Source: an uncultured Clostridia bacterium (GTDB lineage: Bacteria; Bacillota; Clostridia; Christensenellales; Aristaeellaceae). Taken from it: 10,529 nucleotides of DNA. The DNA lies in contig CAKUAV010000106.1 of NCBI GenBank assembly GCA_934636425.1, positions 1 through 10,529 on the forward strand. The letters are read 5' to 3'. A model generated the notes under the pieces. That model made no database searches. It was not told the DNA's origin and worked only from the letters and a program-made list of their open reading frames with translations. Of this stretch, positions 5,062 to 10,529 are shown one piece after another. The translations under genes and the position numbers were made by a program. Positions within the stretch are counted from its first letter, which is position 1. Each line of letters starts with the position of its first letter.

Positions 5062-6738
5062 TTACTTGTCGCCCGTCCTGTGCCGCACGGCGCCCTTTTC
5101 AAAGCGGCGCGCGCCGTAATCCCGCTTTTCCGCGCGGGGCGCATAGCCGTTATGGCCGCTGCGGGGCGCGCCGGCATGGCGGCGCTCATAGCCGTTTTCG
5201 CCGGCGCGGCGATCGTTCCTGTCATAGCGGCGCTCGGAATGCGCGTCGCGGCGATGCTCGTCGCCATGGCGCGGCGCGCGGCGGTCGTCTCCGTGCGCAT
5301 CGGCGCGGTTTTCGCGACGCATGCTCTCGAGCATATCGCGCGGCACGGGCCGGCCGTAGGGGCCGCGGCGTACGGGCGCGCTCGGCGCTGCGGGGCGCGG
5401 CGGGCGAACCGGCTCGGGCGGATTCAGATCGATGGTCACGTCGGTGCGCGCGCCGGCCTGTCTGATGAGCAGATCGAGCATTGCGGCCACGGCCTGCTCC
5501 GCGTCGGCGCTCTCCAGCAGCTGCCGCGCCAGAGCGCGCGTTTCCTCGCTGTGCTCCCCGCCCGCGCGATCGGTGATCTCCTTCATCACGCGGCCGCAGA
5601 GCGCCCTTTCGACCTCCTCCGCGCCGGGGGCCTTGCGGCAGAGTATCTTCGCGCCGGTGATGCGGCGATAGTCCCACATGCGCGACACCTCGCGGCCGAC
5701 CACGAACGTGTAGGCGCGGCCTTCCTTGCCGGCGCGCCCCGTGCGGCCGATGCGGTGGACGTAATACTCCACATCGAGCGGAATGTCGTAGTTGAACACG
5801 GCCTCTATGTTGTCTATGTCCAGCCCGCGCGCGGCCACGTCGGTCGCCACGAGCACATTGATCAGCCCGTTGCGGTAGCGCGCCATGATCGCGTCGCGCT
5901 CGATCTGGCGCATATCGCCGTGCAGCCCCGCCGCCGAGAAGCCGCGGTGCTGAAGCTCTGTCACGACGCTCTCAACGCCCTGCTTTGTGTTGCAGAACAC
6001 CAGCGCCAGCTTGATGTCCTCGAGCGTCAGCAGGCGGCTGAGCAACTCGTTTTTGTGGAACGAGCGCACGCTGATATAGCACTGCTCGATCTTCTCGACC
6101 GTCAATTCGCGCTTTTCGATCCTGACCTGCACCGGGTCGTTCAGATAGCGGCTGGCCAGCGCGAGTATCGGCCGCGGCATCGTGGCGGAGAACAGCGCGG
6201 TCTGGCGCGCCTCGCTCGTCGCCGAGAGTATGGTCTCTATGTCGTCGCGAAAGCCCATGTCGAGCATTTCGTCGGCCTCGTCCAGCACGGCCAGCTTCAG
6301 CGCGTCGAAATTCAGCGTGCCGCGCTTCATGTGATCCATCACGCGGCCGGGCGTGCCGACCACCACCTGCGCCCCGTTTTGAAGCGCGCGCAGCTGCCGC
6401 TCGATGGGCTGGCCGCCGTAAACCGGCACGACAATAAGCCCCGCGCGGCGGCGTCCCAGCTTCATCAGCTCGCCGGCCGTCTGCATGGCCAGCTCGCGCG
6501 TCGGGCAGAGCACGAGCGCCTGAACGCGCCGAAGCGCCGGATCGATCTTCTCGACCAGCGGTATGCCGAACGCCGCCGTCTTGCCTGTGCCGGTCTGCGC
6601 CTGGCCGATGACGTCGCGCCCCGCGAGCATGGGCGGTATGGCCTGCTGCTGTATGGGCGTGGGCGTCTCATAGCCCATCTCCTCGATGGCCTGCGCCACC
6701 TCGGGCGACAGGCCGAACATTTCCTGTATGGCTGACAT
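5062..6738 (-). CDS. DEAD-box ATP-dependent RNA helicase (CshA/DeaD-like) with Arg-rich tail
   Basis: A 558-residue cytoplasmic RNA helicase that remodels RNA duplexes using ATP, with typical roles in ribosome assembly, mRNA decay or cold adaptation. All core motifs are present: Q motif around F8 and PTPIQ 26-30, Walker A AQTGTGKT 47-54, PTREL 79-83, GTPGR 128-132, DEAD 153-156, SAT 184-186, LVFCNTKQ 246-253, ATDVAARGLD 298-307 and HRIGRTGR 328-335. A C-terminal helical stretch (about 340-425) resembles the CshA dimerisation region. Residues ~430-558 are a disordered Pro/Arg-rich tail with repeated DR, RR and GY, probably RNA-binding. No DbpA-type RNA-binding domain is evident. The start is ATG 6736-6738, with GGAAGGGG six bases upstream; the frame stays open to 6942, but that part overlaps hairpins and lacks a second site. 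The DNA for residues ~487-552 is duplicated downstream. Confidence 0.95.
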   Translation of the reverse strand: MSAIQEMFGLSPEVAQAIEEMGYETPTPIQQQAIPPMLAGRDVIGQAQTGTGKTAAFGIPLVEKIDPALRRVQALVLCPTRELAMQTAGELMKLGRRRAGLIVVPVYGGQPIERQLRALQNGAQVVVGTPGRVMDHMKRGTLNFDALKLAVLDEADEMLDMGFRDDIETILSATSEARQTALFSATMPRPILALASRYLNDPVQVRIEKRELTVEKIEQCYISVRSFHKNELLSRLLTLEDIKLALVFCNTKQGVESVVTELQHRGFSAAGLHGDMRQIERDAIMARYRNGLINVLVATDVAARGLDIDNIEAVFNYDIPLDVEYYVHRIGRTGRAGKEGRAYTFVVGREVSRMWDYRRITGAKILCRKAPGAEEVERALCGRVMKEITDRAGGEHSEETRALARQLLESADAEQAVAAMLDLLIRQAGARTDVTIDLNPPEPVRPPRPAAPSAPVRRGPYGRPVPRDMLESMRRENRADAHGDDRRAPRHGDEHRRDAHSERRYDRNDRRAGENGYERRHAGAPRSGHNGYAPRAEKRDYGARRFEKGAVRHRTGDK

Positions 6739-6764
6739 ATGTTTCCCCTTCCGAGCCGGCGCAG

Positions 6765-6781
6765 GCGAACGCAGCGTTCGC
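6765..6781 (-). promoter_or_regulatory. Hairpin between leader terminator and helicase start
   Basis: Perfect 7-bp inverted repeat GCGAACG/CGTTCGC with a 3-nt loop, about 27 bases upstream of the helicase ATG and immediately upstream of its ribosome-binding region. Any regulatory role is inference. Confidence 0.4.
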
Positions 6782-6787
6782 GCACAT

Positions 6788-6822
6788 AAAAAGCGGGCCT
6801 GAATGAATCGTTCAGCCCCGCT
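6788..6822 (-). terminator. Terminator-like hairpin in the helicase leader
   Basis: Minus-strand stem 6811-6822/6792-6803 (12 bp, one mismatch), 7-nt loop, followed by T5 (6788-6792). No promoter is visible between it and the ATG at 6738, so helicase transcripts should have to pass it. It may be an attenuator, or a terminator for upstream transcripts if an unseen promoter lies closer. Confidence 0.65.
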
Positions 6823-6841
6823 CAGCGTCAGAGAATGTTTC

Positions 6842-6870
6842 AAAAAAGGGAAAACCGCAGCCGCGGCTTT
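6842..6870 (-). terminator. Second terminator-like hairpin in the helicase leader
   Basis: Minus-strand AAAGCCGC/GCGGTTTT stem (6863-6870/6851-6858, with a G-U pair), loop GGCT, then CCC and T6 (6842-6847). It lies inside a longer inverted repeat, TTTTTGAAAC (6905-6914) with GTTTCAAAAA (6837-6846), that could form an alternative pairing. Confidence 0.45.
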
Positions 6871-6943
6871 ATCCGTCAGCTCATGGAAATGATCGCCTGA
6901 TGAATTTTTGAAACGGTCTCTTATAAACTGGTGTGTTTCCAAA

Positions 6944-6968
6944 ATATATCCCGCGGCAGCGAGCCGCG
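6944..6968 (-). terminator. Possible terminator of the phosphoesterase transcript
   Basis: Minus-strand CGCGGC/GCCGCG 6-bp perfect stem (6963-6968/6952-6957), loop TCGCT, followed by GGATATATTTTGG, a mixed A/T tract. It is about 190 bp beyond the phosphoesterase stop codon and weaker than the others. Confidence 0.35.
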
Positions 6969-7082
6969 CGGCCTTCTCTTTTCAGAAACGCGGTTGTTCG
7001 CAGGAGGGCCGCTTCCCGTCCGCAGACGATCGGCAAGGCCTCCCGAAAGATACTCCCCCATATACCGGCTCTATTGATTCTT

Positions 7083-7094
7083 ATTATAATTATA
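7083..7094 (-). promoter_or_regulatory. Candidate -10 boxes for the helicase leader transcript
   Basis: Two adjacent minus-strand TATAAT hexamers at 7089-7094 and 7083-7088. No good -35 sits at 16-18 bp (TGTTCC at best), so this promoter is tentative. If used, the leader would be about 335 nt. Confidence 0.35.
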
Positions 7095-7159
7095 GCGCCC
7101 GCTTTTCCTCCGGAACAGCCGCATACGGTTAATTTGAAACTAAGGTTGTGCGACAGCCC

Positions 7160-8449
7160 TCAGCCGCTCACGCCCAGCAGATCGTCGGTCAGCGCGGCGG
7201 TGAGCGTCAGTATCGTGACCTTGGGCTGATTGTTCAGCCGAAAGCGCGGCAGCGGTATGGCGTCGCTCATGCCCAGCCCGCCCGTCGTATAGACGTTTAT
7301 GCCGCCCAGCAGCCTTTCGCCCTCGACCAGCGACTGATCGGGCAGCCAGCCGTGCCGCGGCGCTTCGACGGCGGGGATGAATATCGCGCCCAGACCGGGC
7401 AGCTTCCAGCCGCCGCCGCAGTAGTGGCCGGCCAGCACCAGATCGGCCGTGCGCAGCATGCCCGAGCCGGAATAGCCGCTGGAGGCGTTGTAGGCCTCTA
7501 TGGGCGGATAGTGCGCCACGGCGATGTGCAGATCTTCATTTTGCATCGTCGAGACGGCGTTCAGGAGCTTTTCGGCGCACTGCACGCGCCATGCGGTCAG
7601 CGGGAGCGCCGTGCGCGCCGCCGTGCCGCCCGCCACCACCTCGGCGCTCTCCAGCCGATACTGCGCGTTGAGCTGCGACAGAAGCGGCGAGGCCTCCACA
7701 TCCAGCATGCTCTCGGGCGTGAGCCACATGGTCGATTTGTTCCTGACGATCCGCGTGGGCGCGTCCAGATAGATCGCGCCGTGATCGATCGCGCCCAGCA
7801 CCCAGTCCTCCAGCACGAACTGCTCGAGCGTGCCCTCCGTGTCGCGCGGCTCGTCGAGCAGCGGGCCGGGATCGGAATCGCCCGCGATGAAATAAACCGG
7901 CGCGCTCGAGGTCAGGCCGTCCAGCAGGTGATACAGCGCTTCGGCATTGCCCCTTTTGCCCACCATGTCGCCCGCCATGACCATGAGATCGTACTTTGCG
8001 CCGTTGATCGAGCGCAGCAGGCTGGCCTGATTGTCGCCGAATTCCTGGCCGTGCAGATCGGAAACGAGCGCGATGCGATAGCCCTCGAAATCCGCGCTCA
8101 GTCCGGCGATGGAGATCGTCCTTTCCTCCACCTTGATGCTGCTGTTGTTGAAGAACATGATCAGCAGCATAAGCGCTGCAGCGCTCACCAGCACAAACGC
8201 CGAAAACTTTATGCGCCTCAGCCACGCAAAGCGCCTGAGCAGCAGCTGCGACACCCTGTCCTGATCCTCGCCCGTGGCAAAGTCGTCAAAGGACTTGAAC
8301 GCGCCCGTGCTGTAGCGGCGTATCACCGCGCCGCCCCTGCGCAGGCTGCCGCCCAGCTTCATGAACGAAAAGCCCTGCTGCTTTTTTTTCTTCTTCCGCT
8401 TCTTTTTCCCGCCGCCTGGAGCGGGCTTTTTGATCTTTTTTTCTTCCAT
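7160..8449 (-). CDS. Membrane-anchored calcineurin-like metallophosphoesterase, divergent active site
   Basis: A 429-residue protein. Residues 1-80 are cytoplasmic and very basic (poly-Lys at 15-23), a single membrane segment spans about 82-100, and a metallophosphoesterase domain of the YkuE-like type follows, predicted outside the membrane by the positive-inside rule. Metal-site motifs are VSDLHG (D131, H133), MAGD (D151), IAGDSDP at 179-184 in place of GNH[ED], AHY (H303) and GHYCGG (H332, C334) in place of GHTHGG. The usual metal-binding Asn is therefore Asp181, the catalytic His is Ser182 and the last metal His is Cys334. Hydrolysis of a phosphoester or lipid is expected for the family, but activity is uncertain here. 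The start is ATG 8447-8449, with AAAGGA about 12 bases upstream. It is transcribed alone from the promoter at 8651-8679 through a structured leader. Confidence 0.88.
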   Translation of the reverse strand: MEEKKIKKPAPGGGKKKRKKKKKQQGFSFMKLGGSLRRGGAVIRRYSTGAFKSFDDFATGEDQDRVSQLLLRRFAWLRRIKFSAFVLVSAAALMLLIMFFNNSSIKVEERTISIAGLSADFEGYRIALVSDLHGQEFGDNQASLLRSINGAKYDLMVMAGDMVGKRGNAEALYHLLDGLTSSAPVYFIAGDSDPGPLLDEPRDTEGTLEQFVLEDWVLGAIDHGAIYLDAPTRIVRNKSTMWLTPESMLDVEASPLLSQLNAQYRLESAEVVAGGTAARTALPLTAWRVQCAEKLLNAVSTMQNEDLHIAVAHYPPIEAYNASSGYSGSGMLRTADLVLAGHYCGGGWKLPGLGAIFIPAVEAPRHGWLPDQSLVEGERLLGGINVYTTGGLGMSDAIPLPRFRLNNQPKVTILTLTAALTDDLLGVSG

Positions 8450-8490
8450 TTATATCTGGCTGTCCTTTCGCCGTTATAGAGTTCGCCTTC

Positions 8491-8648
8491 AGGCGACGCC
8501 GCGCAGACGATGCGGCCGGCGAATGGATTTTTCGTCAGAGGCCAGCGCAGATTTCGAAGGTTTACTGGAGGTAAATCGAAAAATCCGCATGCCGCAGATG
8601 GCGGAAAAGACGTCGCCCGACGCGCCGCCGAGTTGTGGGGCGTCGCCT
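8491..8648. repeat. 158-bp inverted-repeat element forming the phosphoesterase leader
   Basis: Perfect terminal inverted repeats AGGCGACGCC (8491-8500) and GGCGTCGCCT (8639-8648) enclose nested pairs: GGATTTTTCG (8525-8534) with CGAAAAATCC (8577-8586), and TTTAC/GTAAA around a TGGAG loop (about 8561-8575). The whole block can fold into one long imperfect hairpin. It lies between the phosphoesterase promoter and its start codon. It could be a structured leader RNA or a miniature mobile or REP-like element; no target-site duplication is evident. Confidence 0.65.
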
Positions 8649-8650
8649 TT

Positions 8651-8679
8651 ATTATACGCGCATTTGCCGTTCATGGCAA
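8651..8679 (-). promoter_or_regulatory. Promoter of the phosphoesterase gene
   Basis: Minus-strand -35 TTGCCA (8674-8679), 17-bp spacer, -10 TATAAT (8651-8656). The start is predicted near 8644, within the outer arm of the 8491-8648 inverted repeat, giving a leader of about 195 nt. Confidence 0.8.
8664..8679. promoter_or_regulatory. Inverted repeat overlapping the phosphoesterase -35 (possible operator)
   Basis: TTGCC-GTTCAT-GGCAA, 5-bp arms with a 6-bp gap. One arm is the -35 hexamer itself, so a bound dimer would block the promoter. The site is short and chance is possible. Confidence 0.3.
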
Positions 8680-8714
8680 GGGATGTTTTTGTGTCGAAAG
8701 GCGGCGCGGAGTTA

Positions 8715-8743
8715 TTGACATCGCCCCGCGCTTCTGCTACAAT
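8715..8743 (+). promoter_or_regulatory. Promoter of the GH28-like gene
   Basis: Consensus -35 TTGACA (8715-8720), 17-bp spacer, -10 TACAAT (8738-8743). The start is predicted near 8750, followed by a short ~30-nt leader. It diverges from the phosphoesterase promoter with the -35 boxes 35 bp apart. Confidence 0.87.
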
Positions 8744-8765
8744 GGGCGCAGCAAATAAAAAATAC

Positions 8766-8773
8766 GGGAGGAG
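8766..8773 (+). promoter_or_regulatory. Ribosome binding site fixing the GH28-like start
   Basis: GGGAGGAG, seven bases before ATG 8781-8783. The frame is open further upstream to 8361, but the promoter lies inside that stretch, so translation starts at 8781. Confidence 0.88.
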
Positions 8774-8780
8774 CACAGTT

Positions 8781-9902
8781 ATGGAATTTATCAAAAACGG
8801 CGGCGCGGCGATACAGCGCCTGATCGACGAAGCCTGCACAAGCGGCCTGCGCGCCGTCACGGTGACCGGCCTTTACGAGATTGAACAGACCATACTCATT
8901 CCGTCCGATTTTACGCTCACCCTCATGAACTGCCATCTGCGCATGAAGGACGGCACGTTCTGCAATATGTTCACAAACGCCGCCTGCCGCACCGAGCGCG
9001 GCCGCACCGCCGAGGGCGCCGACCGCAGCATCGTCGTCGAGGGCGTGGGGCGCGCCATACTGGACGGCGGCGAATACAACGGCCTGTCCGAAACCACGTC
9101 CGGCCAAAACGGCCTGCCGCACATCAGCTTCAACAGCGTGCTGCTCTTTGCGAATGTGGACGGCTTTACTGTGCGCAATCTGCACATCCGCAATCAGCGC
9201 TGGTGGGCGCTCAATTTCGTCGCCTGCCGCAACGGCCGCATCAGCGACGTCGACTTTCTGGCCGACTATTCCTATCGCCTGCCCGACGGCACGCGCCGCT
9301 TCGGGCTGGGCAAGCGCGCGTACGGATCGGCCGAATGCGTGGGCGATGACTTCGACTACAAATACATACTCGTCAAGAACGCCGACGGCATCGATCTGAG
9401 ATCGGGCTGCCACGACATCATCATCGAGAACATCACCGGCTTTACCGAGGACGACACAATCGCCCTGACCGCGCTGGTTGGCAGCACGGAGGCGCTCTAC
9501 GGCGTGAAGGACATGGACAGGGACATATACAACGTCGTCATCCGCAACGTCGTCTCCTCCGCCTTCTGCGCCAATGTGCGCCTGCTCAACCAGAGCGGCG
9601 TAAGGCTGTACAACATACTCGTGGACGGCGTATACGATTCCTCGAAGAACAGCCCGTACATGGGGCGCGGCGGCAGCGGCGTGCGTCTGGGCGACGTTCA
9701 CCTCTACGGCACGCGCCACGCAACGCCCGACGAGACGTTCAACATCACCATACGCAACGTCTGCTCGCGCGCGGGCGCGGCGCTGCGCCTGGCCGGCGCG
9801 ATGAAGGACTGCCGCTTCGAGAACATCCGCGCATTCGACGGCGCGGGGCTGCTCATTGAGGACAACGCGTCGGTGGACGTTTCCGATTTCATCAAAAACT
9901 GA
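8781..9902 (+). CDS. GH28-like right-handed parallel beta-helix protein (polygalacturonase-related)
   Basis: A 373-residue protein with repeated beta-helix coils (VDGFTVRNLHIRN, CHDIIIENITGF, DIYNVVIRNVV, TFNITIRNVC). Motifs around NADGIDLRSG (200-209) and EDDTIAL (223-229) match the NTDGxD and DD signatures of GH28 polygalacturonases, which hydrolyse galacturonan. The next GH28 motif (GHGxSIGS) is not found; NVRLLNQSG (265-273) occupies roughly the place of the RIK region. The DGGEYNGLSE segment (95-104) also fits carbohydrate-active beta-helix proteins. There is no signal peptide or membrane segment, so it should act in the cytoplasm, perhaps on oligosaccharides brought in by an importer such as the one at 899-4522. 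It has its own promoter and seems monocistronic. It could be a hydrolase with altered chemistry or another pectin-type sugar enzyme. Confidence 0.85.
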   Translation: MEFIKNGGAAIQRLIDEACTSGLRAVTVTGLYEIEQTILIPSDFTLTLMNCHLRMKDGTFCNMFTNAACRTERGRTAEGADRSIVVEGVGRAILDGGEYNGLSETTSGQNGLPHISFNSVLLFANVDGFTVRNLHIRNQRWWALNFVACRNGRISDVDFLADYSYRLPDGTRRFGLGKRAYGSAECVGDDFDYKYILVKNADGIDLRSGCHDIIIENITGFTEDDTIALTALVGSTEALYGVKDMDRDIYNVVIRNVVSSAFCANVRLLNQSGVRLYNILVDGVYDSSKNSPYMGRGGSGVRLGDVHLYGTRHATPDETFNITIRNVCSRAGAALRLAGAMKDCRFENIRAFDGAGLLIEDNASVDVSDFIKN

Positions 9903-9955
9903 CGCGCCGCTAAAAAGCCGCCCGGCGCTGAAGGCCGCAAAAAGCGCATTCTGTT

Positions 9956-9996
9956 CGCGCGCTTCACATTTCTCAATGAGCGCGGCGTCTGTTTTT
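9956..9996 (+). terminator. Terminator of the GH28-like gene
   Basis: Stem CGCGCTTCA with TGAGCGCG (one bulged base), ~10-nt loop, then GCGTCTG and T5 at 9992-9996. It starts 53 bases after the stop codon. The offset between stem and T-run lowers confidence. Confidence 0.5.
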
Positions 9997-10021
9997 CCAG
10001 GATCATCACATACAATACGGG

Positions 10022-10060
10022 CGCGCCGCGTCCGCGAAAAGGGAGGACGCGGCGCGGCTT
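10022..10060. terminator. Strong hairpin between convergent genes
   Basis: Perfect 12-bp stem CGCGCCGCGTCC (10022-10033) and GGACGCGGCGCG (10045-10056), 11-nt loop. It is followed by only GCTTTATT on the plus strand and by CCCGTATTG on the minus strand. It lies between the converging GH28-like and S24 genes, so it may end either transcript, though neither side has a good T-run. Confidence 0.6.
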
Positions 10061-10078
10061 TATTCCGTTCTGTGCGCG

Positions 10079-10529
10079 TTACAGCGAGCGCTCAAGGCGC
10101 ACGCAGTGGCCGACGATCAGAACGTCCTTGACCGGGACGACCCTGCCTTCAAATTCGGACTCGTAGCTCTGCAGGAGCAGCCGCCCGCCGTCCTGCTTCT
10201 TGATCTTGCGCACGACGCGCCTGCCGTCCAGCTGCACGAGCATGATCGCGTCGTCGATCGCCACGGCCGCGGGAACGGTCAAAAGCAGATCGCCCGCGAA
10301 CACGCGAAAGCCGCGCATGGAATTGTCCGGGCAGCGATAGAATATCACCTTGTCGGGATGGCCGCCCTCAATCTTGCCGCCGATGACCGGCATAAGGCGG
10401 TGATCGATCACCACGCCGCCCTCGTCCATGATCGGCACGCGCTTGACCACGCCGCCCAGCGCGTCCAGCCACGCGTCGGCGCTGGCCTGCGTGGCCTCGC
10501 GTTCGGCCTCGGTGTAGGCCGGCTCCTCC
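10079..10529 (-). CDS. S24/LexA-like peptidase-domain regulator, C-terminal part (5' end off window)
   Basis: At least 149 residues are visible, ending TAA at 10079-10081; the frame stays open to the right edge, so the N-terminus, probably an XRE-type helix-turn-helix, is missing. The visible part starts with a Glu/Ala-rich linker and continues into an S24 fold. CPDNSMRGFRVFAGDLLL carries the nucleophile Ser in the position of LexA G-D-S-M, followed by the conserved GD. The second dyad region reads LVQLDGRRVVRKIKK, where the usual catalytic Lys position appears to hold Arg with Lys next to it. The C-terminus VKDVLIVGHCVRLERSL matches the final strand. Such proteins repress stress or phage genes and self-cleave when RecA is activated; whether this one can cleave is open. 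A GTG at 10448-10450 is not the real start, since the frame continues upstream without a ribosome binding site. Confidence 0.8.
   Translation of the reverse strand, partial: EEPAYTEAEREATQASADAWLDALGGVVKRVPIMDEGGVVIDHRLMPVIGGKIEGGHPDKVIFYRCPDNSMRGFRVFAGDLLLTVPAAVAIDDAIMLVQLDGRRVVRKIKKQDGGRLLLQSYESEFEGRVVPVKDVLIVGHCVRLERSL

Larger units (their letters stand above)
4730..5279. repeat. Tandem direct repeat, unit ~277 bp (helicase tail + terminator)
   Basis: Units 4730-5005 and 5006-5279. The 199 bp at 4803-5001 and 5081-5279 match at every base that I compared (offset 278). The remaining ~75-80 bp of each unit, containing the stop codon region and the terminator, align from CGTCATA onward but with many substitutions and small indels. 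Confidence 0.92.
6739..7159. other. 420-bp gene-free gap: structured helicase leader and phosphoesterase 3' region
   Basis: No coding sequence is supported. Read on the minus strand it contains TATAAT boxes at 7083-7094, a GGAGGCC/GGCCCTCC-based stem with an inner CGTC-TGCG-GACG hairpin (6997-7047), the 6952-6968 hairpin, two terminator-like hairpins (6842-6870, 6788-6822) and the 6765-6781 hairpin. The density of structure suggests a long regulated leader. I do not recognise a known riboswitch or small RNA family. Confidence 0.5.

Noticed and set aside
4747..6735. Plus-strand open frame of 662 codons across the helicase
   Set aside because: It is the antisense shadow of the helicase gene and its duplicated tail; low-complexity Arg/Ala/His composition and no start signal.
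6739..6942. N-terminal extension of the helicase by 68 residues
   Set aside because: The extra residues do not resemble a helicase N-terminus, they overlap terminator-like hairpins, and ATG 6736-6738 has an ideal ribosome binding site directly before the Q motif.
7148..8479. Plus-strand open frame of 443 codons across the phosphoesterase
   Set aside because: Antisense shadow of a gene with clear catalytic motifs; no ribosome binding site or domain.
8361..8780. N-terminal extension of the GH28-like protein
   Set aside because: It would cover the phosphoesterase start, the inverted-repeat element and the gene's own promoter; ATG 8781 has a strong ribosome binding site.
8712..9719. Minus-strand open frame of 335 codons across the GH28-like gene
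   Set aside because: Antisense shadow; the plus-strand gene has a consensus promoter, ribosome binding site and family motifs.

Overview
The window looks like a high-GC, gut-type Clostridia (Firmicutes) chromosome; I infer this and cannot place it lower with confidence. The grounds are strong purine-rich ribosome binding sites, canonical TTGACA/TATAAT-type promoters, an LplB/LplC/YtcQ-type sugar importer without its own ATPase, a cytoplasmic GH28-like beta-helix protein, and many GC-rich hairpins with T-runs.

Layout. Positions 1-340 (+) hold the last codons of an off-window gene, its terminator, and a second copy of a gene tail plus the same terminator. Positions 340-898 have no gene but carry a tandem pair of ~225-bp repeats ending at the terminator of the next operon. 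Positions 899-4522 (-) are a three-gene sugar ABC importer operon (LplB-type permease, LplC-type permease, solute-binding protein) with a clear promoter at 4555-4583. Positions 4730-5005 hold a duplicated tail and terminator of the DEAD-box helicase gene encoded at 5062-6738 (-). The ~420-bp gap upstream of the helicase is rich in terminator-like hairpins. A membrane-anchored, divergent metallophosphoesterase (7160-8449, -) follows, then a divergent promoter region with a structured 158-bp inverted-repeat leader, a GH28-like beta-helix protein (8781-9902, +), and the C-terminal part of an S24/LexA-like regulator that runs off the right edge (-).

How the genes may work together. The importer probably takes up oligosaccharides, and in B. 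subtilis relatives of this permease pair (YteP/YtcP type) are linked to complex pectin-derived sugars. The GH28-like protein 4 kb away lacks a signal peptide and would act on imported oligosaccharides inside the cell; this link is inference. Helicase and phosphoesterase are housekeeping-type or orphan functions.

The most unusual feature is that three independent tandem duplications, each with a unit of about 220-280 bp, sit at gene 3' ends and each includes a transcription terminator. In the helicase case the 199-bp block (almost all coding) is identical while the ~80-bp terminator part has diverged. No CRISPR array, transposase, tRNA or rRNA was seen.
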